From: Apostichopus californicus
Taxonomy: Eukaryota; Echinodermata; Holothuroidea; Aspidochirotida; Stichopodidae
Assembly: GCA_020650975.1 (NCBI GenBank)
Contig: JAIPMN010000565.1
Location: forward strand, 21,290 to 85,289
DNA length: 64,000 nucleotides
Reading direction: 5' to 3'
Shown here: one piece after another, positions 47,825 to 59,905 of the stretch
Layout: every line of letters begins with the position of its first letter
Position numbering within the stretch: the stretch's first letter is position 1
The notes under the pieces: model-generated
What the model saw: the letters and a program-made list of their open reading frames with translations, nothing else
What the model was told of the DNA's origin: nothing
Databases searched by the model: none
Position numbers and translations under genes: made by a program

Positions 47825-48245
47825 TTAAAGTGACTGGACCACCTAGTCTAACACATAGTCCATTAGGTCAGTTCCTCAAATGCAGCACAAAATTTGTCAG
47901 GGACAATTATGGTGTTAAATGTCATACAAGGTTGTTCTGTTGTTCATATGAAGTTCATAGAACATATTTCAGTTTGATTTATAGACAAAATGGATTAAAA
48001 TTAAGATTTAGGCCTGTTCCGGGGAACCAACATCCTCATCTAGTTACCCTTAAAGAAGTATTCCAGAGATTCAGCATATTTGCAAGTTGAATATCTTGAA
48101 AAACATTGATAGCTATATAGATACATTACCTGCACTCAAAATTTCATTTTTTCTCTGACTGTGACATATCATCATGATTAAAATTCTGCCTAAAGTCATC
48201 CTTCATTAAGATAAGTGTCACATTAATGTCTACCACCTGAACATT

Positions 48246-48384
48246 CCTATTTAATGTTCCACTATATGCCTAATTAAAGTTCCACTGTATGCCTATTTAA
48301 TGTTCCACTGTATGCCTATTTAATGTTCCACTGTTTGCCTATTTAATGTTCCACTGTATGCCTATTTAATGTTCCACTGTATGC
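48246..48384. repeat. 23-bp tandem repeat, about 6 copies
   Basis: The unit TATGCCTATTTAATGTTCCACTG is near-perfect except in the first two copies. Confidence 0.9.
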
Positions 48385-50077
48385 CTTGGTAGTGGCAGTA
48401 ATTAAGGATTAAAATAACTGGGGAAAAATTGCAGATAAACCTTTGAATAACAATATAAATGCATCTTCTCTCCATTTACTCAGACTCAGATAAACAATGA
48501 ATATTTTAAGAAATGCCAGAAAATTTGAAAGAAACGTGTGTGTGTTTTTTTGTAAAATCGTCGAAAATGATAACGGAAACTTGATTCCTCCAGGGATGCG
48601 TTAACAGAGAGCTCATTAAAATAAAGATATTTGGGAAAACATTCAAAACACTTAAGCTGTAGAAACAGATTACATGAAACCGATATCGTGTTTTAAACAT
48701 TTTGTAGCTCCAGGACATTGCCCCCTTCCGATTGATAATAAGCACACAATACCGCTAATGTCCTATTCAAACAACATGTGTTTAGTTAGAGATGCATGTA
48801 CTATCTATAAGTAGAACTTTCGAAACGTTTATACCTAATCTGCTTATATAACCTCCTCCAGTATTTTTTTGTCACACATTCTATGCAATAAATGAAACAC
48901 AATGGAAGAAGAAAAAAAAGTCAAAATCAAATATTAACTTTGACATTTTAAATTTGAGTATCCTGTTACAATGGTGTTTGAAAAGTTGTGTTCAAGTCAG
49001 AAGAAAAGACCTTAGCAAGGCAAAAGAAAGAAAATGGTTGAACTAGTTTTAATAGGTACAAGAAGCATTTTACATCACCTCAAGAATGATATAATGCTGT
49101 ATTTGATCATTTTTGTCGTTAAGCTACTTAGCATTTTAATTTTAAGCTGATTAAAAGGCACACTGTAAATAGATTATCATACATGTATAATCCAAGCTTA
49201 ATATACTGCAGACTGGCAAGTACTGTACTGTGTCAAAATGTGGAAATGCTACCCTGTTTTAAGAGACCGTTCTTGGTGATTTTTGTTAATCAGCAGTGAT
49301 ATTTGATACTTGGATCTCACAAGAACAAGTTTATTGTTTTAAGTGTGACTACAGTTAATCAGTCAGATTTCTTTTCAAAAATAAACCAATTGGAAGCTTT
49401 GAAAGTTGTGACTTGCTTTAATTGTGTTTTAGTGAACTGATATGTGAAATTGTTAAAACTTGACTGGTTTCTATAAAGTTGCTAGACTCTTAGCAAACAA
49501 GTGCAAATAACTTCTATAATCCCCTATATTCCTTCCCCTCCCCTCCACATCCCTTCCCTCCCCCTCCATATCCCTTCCTCTCCACATCCCCTTACCTCCT
49601 GAGTCCTGACAAAATTATATAAACAGCTATGTAGGCAATACCAGTATTATAAGCTACAGGGTATGTACAGTACTACAGTTTTTTCCTTGAAAAAATCAAG
49701 AGCTGTCTGCAACATTTAGCTGTACAGTACATACTGTAGCAGACAACCAGAGTGTCCCTCATTCACTCAAAGATTATACAATTATTTACCGTAATTTCAT
49801 TGATGGGCAGAGACTAGATTGCAGGCGGTGATGCATGGCTGCACGTAGCATGAAAGACGCAATCCTTCATGTCTCTCTCTCTCTCTTTGAAACCTTCCTG
49901 GTTGAATACTTCACATTGTAAAATAAACCACAAAAACTGACACTTGTACTTTGTTCTGTTTATAATGTCTATTGAATCAACTTTCCATTTTACAAGTACT
50001 GTAGATGAATAGTTGTTAATATCATTGCTACGTGCAGTGCTGTAAGTTCAGACTTATGTGTTATCAAAAAAAAACTT

Positions 50078-50142
50078 AAAATTTCTGGTAGATCTATGTA
50101 CACTTTTTTTAAAAAAGTGTACATAGATCTACCAGAAATTTT
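50078..50142. repeat. Perfect palindrome, arms 32 bp, 1-base centre
   Basis: AAAATTTCTGGTAGATCTAT then GTACACTTTTTT on the left is matched without a mismatch by its reverse complement on the right; the centre is base 50110. It would form a 32-bp stem in either RNA strand. Base pairing ends abruptly at both outer borders. Confidence 0.95.
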
Positions 50143-50485
50143 CTTGGATGATAATGGATGATATGAAAAAATAGTAATTTTTGTCGGGTAATTCTTAATT
50201 GAAAAGGACGTCATAGATATCAGAGACTGTAAAATGTAAATGTACATGTATGTATCTGCTATATAGTACAATTCAACATATAGCGTACTGATTCAATTGA
50301 ATGGACATGCACTATGACCACTTACAGTATACGCTTGTTTTTCCAAGCTGATAGCAAGCGTTCAAATTGGTAATTTTCTGTTTTAGCAGTGTGTGTTAAG
50401 TCATCAATGTCAATTGATGTTCCTTCTAAATTCTAGTCTTCCACAATATCTTGCCTAAATGCTAACTATATATTTATTTATCTCT

Positions 50486-50632
50486 TAACTTCGCTCTTTT
50501 CTTACCCCTCCACATCTTCACTTTCCTATCTACCTAAACTACACTATTGGAGCGTTTTAGCACTGCGCCCTCACTTTCCAGACACCGCCCACTTACTCTT
50601 CCTTCCCAATCTACCATTCGGAAGTAAACTAC
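50486..50632 (+). repeat. Dispersed repeat, second subfamily, distant copy
   Basis: Same body as 1361 and 2781: TATCTACCTAAACTACAC, TTAGCACTGCGCCCTCACTT, CACCGCCCACTTAC and TCTACCATTCGGAAGTAAAC. It is 48 kb from the others, which shows the family is mobile rather than a local tandem. Confidence 0.6.
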
Positions 50633-50896
50633 GTGATTTTTCTAACAAGATTTCTTCCAACATTTTTCTATCGCTATCTATTTTTTGGTAATTGTTTGTT
50701 TGCAATTTCCTTTTTTGTGCATTTATAATATAATTCCATTAAACACAATGTCGCAAATTTCTTTCAACAATGTTTGGTCTCCCATTTTGCCCTTAAGCAT
50801 TTTATTTTACATTTCAGTTTCCATTTTCCATTTTTTCAAACATTCTTCAATTGCTGGCATTTATTTCCTTCTTGTTTTTCTTCTCGTCTTAACTAG

Positions 50897-51025
50897 AAAA
50901 CAACTGAAGGACTTCCAAAAATAGTAGACATCATCGATGCTACTGGCAGCGGAGATGTGAACACATCCACGGTAGTGGAGGCCAAAGATGGTGAGATTAC
51001 GGGCTTGACTGGCAGGAAATTGAAG
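50897..51025 (+). CDS. TPP2: TPP2 exon 2, residues 56-98
   Basis: Acceptor CTTAACTAG, donor AAG|GTAGGA, 43 codons, phase 0. Contains [20 protein letters not shown] and [15 protein letters not shown], which match the segment after the catalytic Asp in TPP2. Confidence 0.96.
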
Positions 51026-52162
51026 GTAGGAAGACATTATAATCAGAGAAAATTTCAGTTTTTTTTTAATTTTGAGCCGTTTTTCATAAATATCTTAAAA
51101 GGCACGATGAAGCATGCTGAGTAAAATTTGTGGAAAAAATTTGATGTCTTTGTTTGTTTTTCCATTTCTTGTGTCTTTTGTGGTTATAAATTGTATTTAT
51201 TGATTTTATTTCATATCACGTTACATTGTAGGAAAGTATCATACGGTCAGAACCTGTGCTGTGTTATTATTGGGGCATGAGCTTTTTTCGCGAATTCGCG
51301 GAATATCCTTGATTTCTTTCCTACCTTCGAGATTTACACCTCTCAATTTCCGTGAATTTCTAACAACAGCGTTGTACCATTTGATCCGTCGTTCGCATGT
51401 TTTTCATGACCTATGGATATCCAACCTGCAGGGGGACAAAAACTATTATCCTAACACACTGTAGCATACGCAAACTGGAGCCTATACCGCAATTTTTGCA
51501 AAGTTCCATGAATTTTTTTTTACCCCAGGCTCATCCCTGATTATTAAATGTTACCCTATGTAATGTTGTTGTGTATCTTGACCCTATCACCGTGTGCAGG
51601 TACAATATCGATACAGGCCGCAAGCCATCACCCACCGAGAATCATGGCCCAGTCGGGCATTTCCACAATTCGTTCGTGCTACTGTTAACTGTATCATCAG
51701 TTTTAGTCGTTTACTCTGTTTGCATTACCAGTTGATGTACACCCACCCACCCACACACACTAACACCCACCCACATACACAAATCCATATGAAATTCCAC
51801 TTTCAGTTTTGCTATGAACTCTCCATATTTCAAAAGTTCTCATCAGCCTAACGTTGCACCCAGTCAGTATTTTGTGATGAACAGACCTGCTAAAACCATC
51901 CACGCTACAGCGATGGCTGCACACCTTGATTATTTTCAAGCGAATTTGACATGGTGGTTACTGTACTACTGTAGGTGCAATGTACTTTTATAGTGACAGT
52001 CGCTAGGCAAGCATAGAGTCGTTGCTCCCTGCAGGCCTTTTTTCGACATATACCCGATAAAAGGTGAAAAAAGTGAGTCAGTGGACCAAGATCAAATTAT
52101 TTCTCGAAATTTCTTTGAATGCTAATACCCCTAATATAATCTGTTCGTTCCTTACTGTACAG
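51026..52162 (+). other. TPP2 intron 2
   Basis: Non-coding. A CCCACC/ACACAC-rich run lies near 51740-51780. No repeat family recognised. Confidence 0.8.
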
Positions 52163-52258
52163 ATCCCCAGTACTTGGCAAAATAAATCCAACGAATATCA
52201 CATCGGGGTGAAGGTCGCCTATGAATTCTTTCCCAAAGGACTGAAGGAACGGCTACAG
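52163..52258 (+). CDS. TPP2: TPP2 exon 3, residues 99-130
   Basis: Acceptor TTACTGTACAG, donor CAG|GTAAGT, 32 codons. Reads [20 protein letters not shown], then [12 protein letters not shown], the conserved 'W-x-N..YHIG' stretch of TPP2. Confidence 0.96.
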
Positions 52259-52869
52259 GTAAGTCTTTCAGCAATTCAAGAATCCAGGCGAGGGGTGTTT
52301 GGAGGAGTGTGATGTATGCTGGGAAAATGCATTACCATTGGACTGTCTGAAAGGTGTAGATGCAGCAGATTTATTCATCTAGAAAGAAGTTCTACTCCTC
52401 AGAAGGAGTCTAGAAGGAACGGGAAGTGGGCAGGGATCCAGAAGTTGGTCAGAGAGGGGTGTGTGAGGGGTGGGGGACGGGGGGTGTAGCATTGCTGAAA
52501 AAGTCGCAATATTTGAAGGCTGGGCTGCGAAATAGCCAATTGCTGCACAATTTTGAAAAGATTCATAGCAGTATACACAGATTTAATATTTTTGGCCTCT
52601 TTTATAGTGAACAAAATTTAAAAATCTTAAATATTGTCAAGCAAGTGTACTCATTTTTTTCTTTTTGTGTGCACATTTTGGTAGTCATTCCTGGCAAGGT
52701 AGGTTGGAAATTATGAATGATTTAAGTGGTAGGGAAAGTTCCTATCTCAAATTTTGTACACAATGGATGGTATGCTTAAGACTAAAATTGTGCTCATTCC
52801 TGTTTAACGGCATACTGTATGTGGTCATAATTTATATGCAAGAGAAACCAGTGTGCTCTGTGGTATGTT

Positions 52870-53220
52870 TAATGAACTTGACCTGTACCATTACCTATAA
52901 AGTCCACGTCTTGCTTGCATTCATTATGTTCATGCAAATACACCTCTGTATGATACCATGATTTTTTGACAGTTACACATTGATACATCTCATTCCCTTG
53001 TGCCTAATTTTCATCAAACCGAACTTGACTGTGCCGTTACCTTTAAAGTCCATGTATTGCTTGCATAGATTATGTTGAATGCAAACACACCTCTGTATGT
53101 TACCTTGAATTTTGACAGTAACATATTGGTACATCTCATTCCCTTTTGCCCTTATTTTCATCAAAATTAACTTGACCTTTACCGTTACCTATAAAGTCCA
53201 CATATTGCTTGCATCTATAG
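52870..53220. repeat. 147-bp tandem repeat, about 2.4 copies
   Basis: AACTTGAC starts units at 52875, 53022 and 53169, exactly 147 bp apart. Shared phrases are GTTACCT.TAAAGTCCA, TTGCTTGCAT and CACCTCTGTATG.TACC.TGA. Confidence 0.88.
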
Positions 53221-53756
53221 GTTATTGTTCATGGACAGTGGATATTTTAATTCTGACACACTAGTATCTAGGGCATTACTATTGACAGCTATTGTGTTAA
53301 CATTGTACAGCTGATGTGGTTGGAGAGAGGAGAAACCATCACACAAATTGCAAGGAATAGTAATAAATGGCAGAGATAATGTTAGGTGTGAGTTCATGTA
53401 CTTTTACTATACAAGCAGTACTAAAGTAGGCATACTGTATGTTGTTTCCTCTCATAATATTTAGTAAACTCACCTTGCCTAGATTTCAGATGATAATTGG
53501 CAAAGTGATACAAAATTTGTGGTTGTTCAGTCCTTGGTTATGTTTGATTTTTTTTTTTACCAAAAAGTGTGGAAGCAAAAAGGGATACCTTCATGTTTTC
53601 TGTTTCATTTTTCTCCATTTGTGGAAAAAAATTCCTTGGTACCTATTCAAATTTTGAATATTGTCTTTTGAAAAATGTCAAAATGCCATGGTGGCGAAAG
53701 AGGTCAAACTACAACATACTCCAAAATATTGGTGATTTGATATGGAATGACCCTAC

Positions 53757-54139
53757 TATAAACATGGTATAATACCATATTGTGTACTGTATCTTATGAA
53801 CATAATATAAACATGATAGTATAAATACTATAAACATAGTATGAAATACTATTTAGTATAAACATACTATGGACTATAAACTGTATATTATGAACATATA
53901 GTTTATATACCTTAAACATAGTATAAATAATTATATACAGTAGTATATATACTATAAACAAAGTTAATATATAAACGTAATATTTGCATACAAACTATGA
54001 ACATTATAAATACTATATGCCGTATATACTTTAAACATAGTACTATAAATATTATATACAGTAGTACTACAAACAAAGTATAAATGTATAACCGAATTAT
54101 TAGCATTTAAACTATAAACATATTATAAATACTATATAG
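53757..54139. repeat. AT-rich minisatellite, left part
   Basis: Irregular tandem copies of words such as ACTATAAACATAGTATAAAT and GTATATACTATAAACAAAG. Almost only A and T with scattered C/G. The array is cut by the MITE at 54140-54777 and continues on the other side. Confidence 0.85.
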
Positions 54140-54777
54140 CAGGCCTCGACAAATTTTTTTTAAACTACTCGCCAACTGGCGACCCAGTCTAAAATTCTAC
54201 TCGCCAAAACGTTAAATTTACTCGCCATTTTTTCTCGCAAAGTGTTTGTGTGATATAAGCCTAGGTACTGTAGTATGGCCTAATTTAGGATATCGCGGTT
54301 TAGTGTTACTGTTAGTTGTTTACAGCAAAAATGATCTATTTTAATTGTGCTTCGTCAAAAGTGTTTAAAACATGATATTCATGCGTTACCCCTGTTTGAG
54401 TTGTCGTTATGCATTTATTTAAGTTTGTAGTTTTCCAGTTTGGTTACACCTATCGTGCATCATTTAGTCGATTAGTATCAAATTAGTTTCGAGCTGGTGA
54501 ACAGAGCTGTTCCTTAGGACCATGGAGCTATATGTTTATAGCTCCATGTTAGGACCTACTGTACTTGTTACAGTGCACTTGATAATTCTACTGTGATGTG
54601 TAACATTAGGCAATAGGCCTTTGTTGATTGGCTCACAAGTTAATAGTAAGCCTATCGTATAAAGGCAGTGAGCGAATGAGCCACTCGCCAAAATGTCGAG
54701 CGTAATGCATTTTTTGCTCGCCAGTCACAAATTCTAGTCACCATTGGCTAGTTGGCGACCGTATTTGTCGAGGCCTG
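54140..54777. mobile_element. hAT-like MITE, 638 bp, with exact 8-bp target duplication
   Basis: The ends are CAGGCCTCGACAAAT and its perfect inverse. CTATATAG lies on each side (54132-54139 and 54778-54785). Subterminal CTCGCCA/GGCGAC words recur near both ends. The interior carries no open transposase frame. Because the target is a simple repeat, part of the flanking identity could be chance, but the TIRs are unambiguous. Confidence 0.85.
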
Positions 54778-55280
54778 CTATATAGTATATACTTTAAACA
54801 TGGTAATAATACTATATACAGTAGTATATACTATAAACAAAGTATAAATGTATAAACGTAGTATTAGCATATAAACTATAAACATTAAAAATACTATGTA
54901 GTATATACTGTAAACATAGTATACATACTATAATAGATATACTTTAATCATTATAAATACCATAGCATATACTATAAAAATTCTGTCAATACATACTGTA
55001 GCATATATATAAATATATACTATAAACAAAGTATGAATGTAGTATTAGCATATACTATGCACATAGTATAAATACTATATAATATAGTATAAATACTATA
55101 GCATATATATGGAGACCATCAAATATAAACTTTAAACATACAATAAAATGTAGTACATATACTATAAACAAAGTAAAAGAATAAATAATACATAGTATCA
55201 ACGTAGTATAAATACCATGTAGCATATATGCTATAATTATACAGTAGTATAAATATTGTTTTGTATCAATTTTACTATAT
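54778..55280. repeat. AT-rich minisatellite, right part
   Basis: Continuation of the array at 53757-54139 with the same TATACTATAAACAAAGTATA and AAACATAGTATAAATACTAT words, becoming less regular towards 55280. Confidence 0.85.
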
Positions 55281-56824
55281 ACTGTTATAGTATATATTTA
55301 TAGTGTAGAATGATGTAGGAACTCCCCTTTGTACAACAATGATTTCTAAATATCATCCTAATATAGTTCTTTAAAGTAGGAAGCAAAACTTTGGAATGTT
55401 TGCTCAAATGGGGTCATGGGATATCATATTTCTCGGGAGCTGTTCAAAAAAGTAAAAAAGGAAGTGAAAACTGAGAAGGGGACAGCTCTACTATACTATG
55501 TAGTTCAGCGTTCAGGAACAGGATGTTCTTGTTTCAACTGAAATTTGCAAAATTTATAATGCAAAGTCAAGATATATATGAGAACCACGTTATTTGAAAG
55601 AACCCAACCAAAAAGTGCTCTTTCAAATGGTTGAGAGTAATCTCATGCCGCTGTATTAGTGTAGAGTGACTTCATGGAGGAGAATTAAATGTCGTCAAAT
55701 TTACCATATATAACTGTTTAATTTTTGGAAAAGAGGGAAAAAGAAGAAAATTGTGCCAGTCAGTTTTCCATTAATCATTGACTTTATTATAAAGTCTGTC
55801 TAATTTTGTAATGTATGCAAACGGTACATGTACAGTACCATCTAACGATTTAGTACGTTAGTACGTAAATGACAAAAATCACTCTTGCGATGACTTTTAC
55901 GCCTGTGATAATCATTCCGTGCCATCGTCAAAGATTATCACTTAGCTATTAAAGCACGGATGATGAATTACAGCACTACTTACATAGAATGTTCTTGTTG
56001 GATTATAAAGCTATTCATGACAGGGAATGTAACTGGCACTAATTTAATGTAAATGGATCCTCATAAATTAGATTTAATTTTTAATTTTCTTCTTTTTTTT
56101 GTAAGTAAGTTAGTAGGGAGATTAAATTATGTGGAGCTCATATTTAAAGGTTGTTTTAATACTGGTTTTGGATTGCTTAAAACTTGTAGGAGTTATTTAG
56201 GTTGCAATCTTTGAGCAAGTTGTTGATTTATGGGAAGGGAAGAGCCTCGATGCAAATAAGATCGCCGACATGAAATTTAAGTTCCAAAAGTTTATGTTCT
56301 CAGGTATGAAATTCCTCTGAGAACACATAGGTTACCGTCTGAATGGTAGATTGGGGAATTGCTAAATTGTTACTAGCTGAGTGCATGGAGATGGGAATGG
56401 AAAGGTAATGGAACTATAGGGATGTATGTGAGGGTGGAGGCAGGGGATGGTTATATGTTTGTAGAATGGACACTGTTCAGTATCACTGCTTGTAAATACC
56501 CAGACCAGTAAGTTATTGGGAGTTAATGTGCATTGGATGATACAGATCCCACAAGTGCACATGTATACTGTAGATGCAGCACACTGGATTGAAGAGGTTT
56601 TGATATGCAAATGGTAAATGGAGTCAGGCAGGGAATAATTTGGTGTTCCTATTTTTGTATCGACGGTAGCAAGTGTTAGGGTTATGAATTTTGTTAGAAT
56701 TCATAAAATAATGAAAATGTTATTGTTCTGTGTACAAAACCGACAGTTCATGTTTGTATTACGATAAGTTCTGTAACTATGTTGCCCTTGTTCATCTTGC
56801 TAGGCAATGCCAGATAAGTCATTG

Positions 56825-56873
56825 ATTTACTTTGTTTCCTCACTTACCTGTCCACTCACAACCTCAGCACGCA
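56825..56873 (+). repeat. Dispersed repeat, short fragment
   Basis: TTTACTTTGTTTCCTCACTT, CCTGTCC and ACAACCTCAGCAC match the start of the family at 970 and 4749. Only about 50 bases. Confidence 0.45.
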
Positions 56874-57347
56874 AACTATTAAAGTGGCATCGTGCTGAAA
56901 TGAGAATGCCTCCTATGAAGTGCTGTCTTGATGATGTCATTCCCTACGAGTATTAACAAGTATTCAGCAGGCTATGTTTCTTACATTGTTCGTTGCCATG
57001 TAGTTAAACTTAGTAACACCAATGACGTTCGTACTATCAGATGATCCACCCAAAAATTAATATGGCAGCCCGCGGTCTATATTTTTAAATTTGATAAATT
57101 CTTGTTAAGTCGTTAAAAATTTGCACCCACAAAGTGCAAAAAATGTCAATCAACATTGCCAAATAATGTATTTTCTTTGCCTTTAAGGCACGAGACCCAC
57201 ACTTTTAGTAGTTTATACAATCCATCTTTCGCCTTCAAACAGATTCGTTGAGATTCAAACATCGCCGTTTTTAATGTTAAAGGTCTGTCGAACTTGTGTA
57301 AAATCTTGGAATATTATGTCAGATTTTTTTTGGTACTCGCTTCACAG

Positions 57348-57455
57348 AAAGAGAGACGTGACAAGACCTGGGATGGTCCTCATAGACAACAGGTAGCAGA
57401 TGCACTGAGGGCGCTAGAGAGGTTTGAAACAGATCACACAACAGTCACTAAACAG
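57348..57455 (+). CDS. TPP2: TPP2 exon 4, residues 131-166
   Basis: Acceptor CGCTTCACAG, donor CAG|GTCAGT, 36 codons. Begins KERRDKTWDGPHRQQVADAL and continues RALERFETDHTTVTKQ, corresponding to the charged insert between the catalytic Asp and His typical of TPP2. Confidence 0.94.
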
Positions 57456-58731
57456 GTCAGTGGTCAAGTTACAGTATATCTAATGAAAAGATTGTCTTCC
57501 CTTTTGGTTCACGTATGGTCAGGAGGAACTGGTAGAATGAAACTTGATCGTAATTTATTTACATTTTCTGTCATGTATTATTTTCATCATGTATTGTCCA
57601 CCTGCTGTGGCAAAGTTTCTCGCTATTCAAGTTTTCATGTTTAGGTAGTGTTGGTACATTATTTCAAGTTTTGGGGGAACTCGACACCTTCATACTGAAT
57701 TCAAGAAGTTGAATTTGACGCTGTTTTGTATCGAAAGTAATGTTTAAGATGCACAGTTGACAAACTGTTTTGGTTTGCTTCATAAAATCAATTTTCCATC
57801 AAATAATTTTGCATCCAGTTTTCCACTTCAAAACTTGGGAATTTACCACAATATGAATAATTCACATTCATAGGTATATTTGTAAGTGAATGCAAATTTT
57901 GCTATGATGTTTAGAATATTTTGCCCTCCCATCAGTAAAAACTAGATTTACCCCATGACTAGATCCTTTGTAACTCCCCAATGTCTGGGAACAACCTGGA
58001 CGGTGAGAATTTCTGGAACGGTACCCTTAGGGGAAACTTGTAGCAATTTTAGCGTGATTCAAATCTGGTGCCGATACTGATCTGGATATAAGAAAAAGGG
58101 TGGAAAGAAAGCTTATATAATCAGGCACACCTGTGCCATTATGCTGCCTTGAAAAATACTTTAATTATCTACCTTGGGCTCAGACTTTAAGCCTGGGGTT
58201 ATGAATTCATCTGAATTAATGTGTGTAGGACTTTCATATTTGTTTCCCACAGCTGATTGCATAGTTCCAGTAAAACATACGTGAAACTGTTTTTTTGGGG
58301 GGGAGGGGGGCCTTTTTTCAGCAACTAATAGTGGTGAATAGGGAACTATTTTCAAGTGTTGACTTTTCAGATACAATAACTGCTTCAATTTAAAATTCCA
58401 GTAGCCTAACAATTGACCTAGGGAAGTGTCTGAGCAATACAAAACCACTGTGACAAAAACTGGCCATTTTTTTGCAATACGAAATTGGGGTATCAAACAT
58501 AAACAGTGAGGTACAAAATTAATCCTTCCATCCCTCTCCCCCCCCCCCACCCTGTACCCCTTGATAACAGGTATGTTCATTACTACATGTAAGATGTTGT
58601 CCTTTTAATTTGATATTTAGTAAATCCACTCTATGGTACGTCATCGTCCAGACTTTACTCTTAATGTGTTTCTTTGATTTCTTTTCCATTTCCATTTACA
58701 TTGTACATTTTTTCTCCTTCTCTGTCATCAG
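57456..58731 (+). other. TPP2 intron 4
   Basis: Non-coding. G-rich and C-rich runs lie near 58296-58312 and 58535-58552. No recognised repeat family. Confidence 0.8.
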
Positions 58732-58856
58732 GAAGATAAGTTACAGAAGGACAATCTCAGTGCACAGGTCGATATACTGCAGAATGCTGACAAGAAGTTC
58801 TCCGACCCAGGTCCGGTCTACGACTGTGTCGTCTTTCACGACGGCGAGTCTTGGAG
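58732..58856 (+). CDS. TPP2: TPP2 exon 5, residues 167-207
   Basis: Acceptor CTGTCATCAG, donor AG|GTAAGG in phase 2. Includes LSAQVDILQNADKKFSDPGP and VYDCVVFHDGESW, matching the SDPGPVYDC..HDGE..W signature of TPP2. Confidence 0.96.
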
Positions 58857-59736
58857 GTAAGGATCGAATGAGTCAAATGAGAGTGAATGAGTCCATTGCG
58901 GTTTTGTATTTGCTTGCATAATTTCCTAGATTGCTTGAAAGAGATTTACAGCTGCTAGGGGATGAAAAAAGTTGGACCTTGTGGTATATAGCTCGGCATT
59001 GTAAATGATAAAAGAAGGGTCTACTTTGGGAACAGAACATTGCGAATTAAAGCAAAAAAAAGTTTGGGAAAGCTTTCGTAGTCCATTTCCTAAAGGGGAA
59101 AGATGCATACATGTTCTCAAGTGACGATTCATCCTAAAACTGCATGCGGTTTTAATAGCATTTTTGCCATGTGGCAGTAGTTATTCTCAGCATAATAGCT
59201 CATGGTGCCTTTATTCAAATGTCTTGTTGTCAAAAACATACTGCTTCTCTAATGAAAGTCACCTGATATCATATGTAAGGTTTAACTTTGATTTTGGCTG
59301 CAAACCTCAGTTAGTGTCATGTGTTAGTGGTTAAAGCACTGAATCCTAATAGAGAGAGCAATATTCCCCGATAGGTTTGCACTCGTTTGGTTGAACACCA
59401 TACTTAGATCGATTACAAGAAAAATATCTTCTCACACTCATCAATTTACCTTTATGAAAGATGGAAATTTTTCCGTCATGTTAAACACACACGTTGACAT
59501 TTCTGTGATACGAGGATTTCCCCCGAAGCCATTTGCTTGAATCTGTCATTCAAGCCAAGTCTAAATTGGGTGTTTCCTGAACATGCTTTTATAGCTCTCA
59601 TCATATTCCAGGTACGGTAAAGCTGATGCATGTGATTCCCCGTTGGGGAAAGTCCCTAGGCACATTCGTTTAACATTAAAACGGAAAAACTATGATGAGG
59701 TTCATGTGATCATGTTCATCTTCTTTTTTTTATTAG
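58857..59736 (+). other. TPP2 intron 5
   Basis: Non-coding, no repeat recognised. The acceptor lies after a T-rich tract (TTCTTTTTTTTATTAG). Confidence 0.8.
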
Positions 59737-59834
59737 TGCTGTTGTTGACACAAGCGAATGTGGAGATCTAGAAAACTGCAAGCTGCTGAAGAATTACAGA
59801 GAATGTCATGAATATGCAACATTTAGTGATGCAG
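59737..59834 (+). CDS. TPP2: TPP2 exon 6, residues 208-240
   Basis: Acceptor TTTTATTAG. The first base completes Ser208, followed by AVVDTSECGDLENCKLLKNY and RECHEYATFSDA. Donor GCAG|GTAGGT in phase 1. Its last 40 bases and donor are copied four more times just downstream (59906-60200). Confidence 0.93.
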
Positions 59835-59905
59835 GTAGGTGGTTTGTTATATATAGATAGATAGATATTTATTCAGTCAATCATATAAAAATACAATGGA
59901 AATTG

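Larger units (their letters stand above)
42704..50896 (+). other. TPP2 intron 1 (8.2 kb)
   Basis: No extra exon is recognisable. It contains a tRNA-derived SINE, a hAT MITE, a piggyBac-like MITE, a 23-bp tandem array, a perfect palindrome and one copy of the dispersed repeat, all listed separately. The rest is ordinary AT-rich sequence. Confidence 0.8.
52259..57347 (+). other. TPP2 intron 3 (5.1 kb)
   Basis: Contains a 147-bp tandem repeat, a 1.5-kb AT-rich minisatellite with an inserted hAT-like MITE, and a fragment of the dispersed repeat near 56825. No coding is seen. A small hairpin (TGTTCTCAG/CTGAGAACA) lies near 56296-56324. Confidence 0.8.

Noticed and set aside
48246-48384. Regular direct repeats resembling a CRISPR array
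   Set aside because: The 23-bp units are back to back with no spacers, in an animal intron.
59305-59400. TAGTGGTTAAAGCA motif as a tRNA or SINE head
   Set aside because: Only a box-A-like word is present. No box B or tRNA fold follows.
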